Shown: positions 4,539-5,449 of the stretch, one piece after another
Position numbering within the stretch: position 1 is the first letter of the stretch
Layout of the letters: the number at the start of each line of letters is the position of its first letter
Origin: an uncultured Lachnospira sp.
GTDB taxonomy: Bacteria > Bacillota > Clostridia > Lachnospirales > Lachnospiraceae
Assembly (NCBI GenBank): GCA_947306285.1
Contig: CAMZGB010000070.1
Coordinates: 1 to 5,449, forward strand
Length of the DNA stretch: 5,449 nt
Direction of reading: 5' to 3'
Notes under the pieces: model-generated
Databases searched by the model: none
Seen by the model: the letters and a program-made list of their open reading frames with translations, nothing else
What the model was told of the DNA's origin: nothing
Translations under genes and position numbers: made by a program

Positions 4539-5409
4539 TTTCGACGCAGTCTTTTCTGATGAAAAAGATGCTGTAGAAAAAATCATATATGGATATTGTC
4601 CAGACGAGTTTGGTAAGCAGAGTCTTATATTTGAGGCTATGAATTACAGCGTAAAAGCTGGTGGAAAAAGACTTCGTCCAATTTTAATGCTTGAGACATT
4701 TAAACTCTTTGGCGAAGATGATGAGAAAGTTTATCCTTTTATGGCAGCAATCGAGTTTATTCACACTTATTCGTTGGTGCATGATGACTTACCTGCTATG
4801 GATGATGACGAATTTAGACGAGGCCAGAAAACTACTCACGCAAAGTTCGGCGAGGACATTGGAATTCTAGCTGGCGATGGACTTCTTAATATGGCATATG
4901 AGATTATGTCAGAGGCTGTAGTTGATAATCCGTCTGCGGCAAAGGCAATGGCAGTTATTGCTAAGAAGGCTGGCGCGTATGGAATGGTTGGTGGTCAGAC
5001 AGTTGACGTAGTTAATGAAGGAAAGAAATTAGATATTGAAACTATCAACTATATTCACAATCTAAAAACTGCAGCTTTGATTGAGGCTTCTATGATGGCA
5101 GGTGCTATTTTAGGTGGGGCAACAGAGGAACAAGTGTTACAAGTTGAAAGTATTGCTAAAAACATTGGAATGGCATTTCAAATTCAAGATGACATTTTGG
5201 ATGTTACTGGTGATGAAGAAAAACTTGGCAAGCCTGTTTTAAGTGATGAGAAAAATGAAAAAGAAACATACATCACTTTGATAGGATTGGAAGAATCTAA
5301 ACGAAAAGTAAAAGATCTTTCGAATTTAGCAATAGATGGAATTAAGACACTAGGAGATAATGAATTTTTAGTTACACTAGTTGAGAAACTTATAAGTAGA
5401 GAATATTAA
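4531..5409 (+). CDS. ispA: IspA, farnesyl diphosphate synthase (short-chain prenyl transferase)
   Basis: IspA condenses dimethylallyl diphosphate with two isopentenyl diphosphates to give geranyl and then farnesyl diphosphate, the precursor of undecaprenyl phosphate, quinones and other prenyl lipids, in the cytoplasm with Mg2+. The 292-residue protein has the expected length. Conserved sites are GGKRLRP (44-50), the first aspartate-rich motif DDLPAMD (85-91) with RRG (96-98), GGQTVDV (154-160) and the second motif FQIQDDILDVTGD (216-228; D220, D221, D224). The two extra residues inside the first motif and Tyr80 five residues before it match bacterial type II farnesyl synthases, so C15 is the most likely product; geranylgeranyl specificity cannot be excluded from sequence alone. 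It overlaps xseB by 8 nt (ATGAATAA). A longer frame from 4483 would add residues encoded inside xseB and has no supporting site. Confidence 0.95.
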   Translation: MNNFDAVFSDEKDAVEKIIYGYCPDEFGKQSLIFEAMNYSVKAGGKRLRPILMLETFKLFGEDDEKVYPFMAAIEFIHTYSLVHDDLPAMDDDEFRRGQKTTHAKFGEDIGILAGDGLLNMAYEIMSEAVVDNPSAAKAMAVIAKKAGAYGMVGGQTVDVVNEGKKLDIETINYIHNLKTAALIEASMMAGAILGGATEEQVLQVESIAKNIGMAFQIQDDILDVTGDEEKLGKPVLSDEKNEKETYITLIGLEESKRKVKDLSNLAIDGIKTLGDNEFLVTLVEKLISREY

Positions 5410-5419
5410 GGTAAACAAA

Positions 5420-5449
5420 ATGAGTAATTACTTAGACGAAATCAAACAA
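5420..5449 (+). CDS. dxs: Probable 1-deoxy-D-xylulose-5-phosphate synthase, first ten codons only
   Basis: Ten codons are visible, MSNYLDEIKQ, before the window ends. This resembles the usual Dxs opening (xxYLDxI, followed by a PxDLKxL stretch not visible here), and dxs often follows ispA in clostridial nusB-xse-ispA operons. Dxs joins pyruvate and glyceraldehyde 3-phosphate in the first step of the MEP pathway, which supplies the substrates of IspA. The start lies 10 nt after the ispA stop, with the weak site AAGG (5408-5411) 8 nt upstream, so it is in the same operon. The assignment rests on ten residues plus gene order. Confidence 0.6.
   Translation, partial: MSNYLDEIKQ

Noticed and set aside
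4280..4586. Two minus-strand reading frames opposite the xseA end, xseB and ispA start
   Set aside because: They lie opposite three recognised genes, give low-complexity Ser/Phe/Leu-rich products and lack translation signals.

Overview
The window is AT-rich bacterial chromosome with compact Firmicutes-style genes. Strong Shine-Dalgarno sites (AGGAGG, GGAGG, AAGGAG), SigA-like promoters often with an extended TGn -10, and the order yqhY - nusB - xseA - xseB - ispA - (dxs) all point to a low-GC Clostridia-type Firmicute. The Big2-Big2-NodB polysaccharide deacetylase suggests Lachnospiraceae or a relative. That family placement is inference; no 16S or other marker is present.

Layout. At the left edge (1-206, minus strand) is the 5' part of an unrecognised gene. 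It encodes a very acidic soluble N-terminal segment that seems about to enter a membrane helix at the window edge. It diverges from rlmH (312-791, plus), the 23S rRNA pseudouridine-1915 methyltransferase. rlmH converges on a secreted or anchored polysaccharide deacetylase (823-2058, minus), and the two share one bidirectional terminator hairpin (792-819). The deacetylase diverges from yqhY, an Asp23/Gls24-family gene (2192-2557, plus), across a 133-bp region with two back-to-back promoters. yqhY is followed by its own hairpin terminator (2566-2590). A new promoter then starts just at the terminator T-run and drives a tight operon: nusB (2667-3068), xseA (3071-4354), xseB (4341-4538), ispA (4531-5409) and the first ten codons of a probable dxs (5420 onwards). 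A perfect 9-bp inverted repeat lies at the predicted transcription start of this operon, just before the nusB ribosome binding site.

How the genes fit together. The right half is a conserved housekeeping operon. NusB acts in rRNA antitermination, XseA/XseB form exonuclease VII, and IspA and Dxs belong to isoprenoid precursor synthesis. xseA/xseB overlap by 14 nt and xseB/ispA by 8 nt, while nusB/xseA are 2 nt apart, so translational coupling is likely. The left half holds an rRNA-modifying enzyme and a cell-envelope polysaccharide deacetylase in separate transcription units.

No CRISPR array, tRNA, rRNA, insertion sequence or phage gene is visible, and no stretch over 300 bases lacks a gene. 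I see no convincing undescribed multi-gene system. The most interesting signals are regulatory: the inverted repeat before nusB, the abutting terminator and promoter between yqhY and nusB, and the very short predicted rlmH leader.
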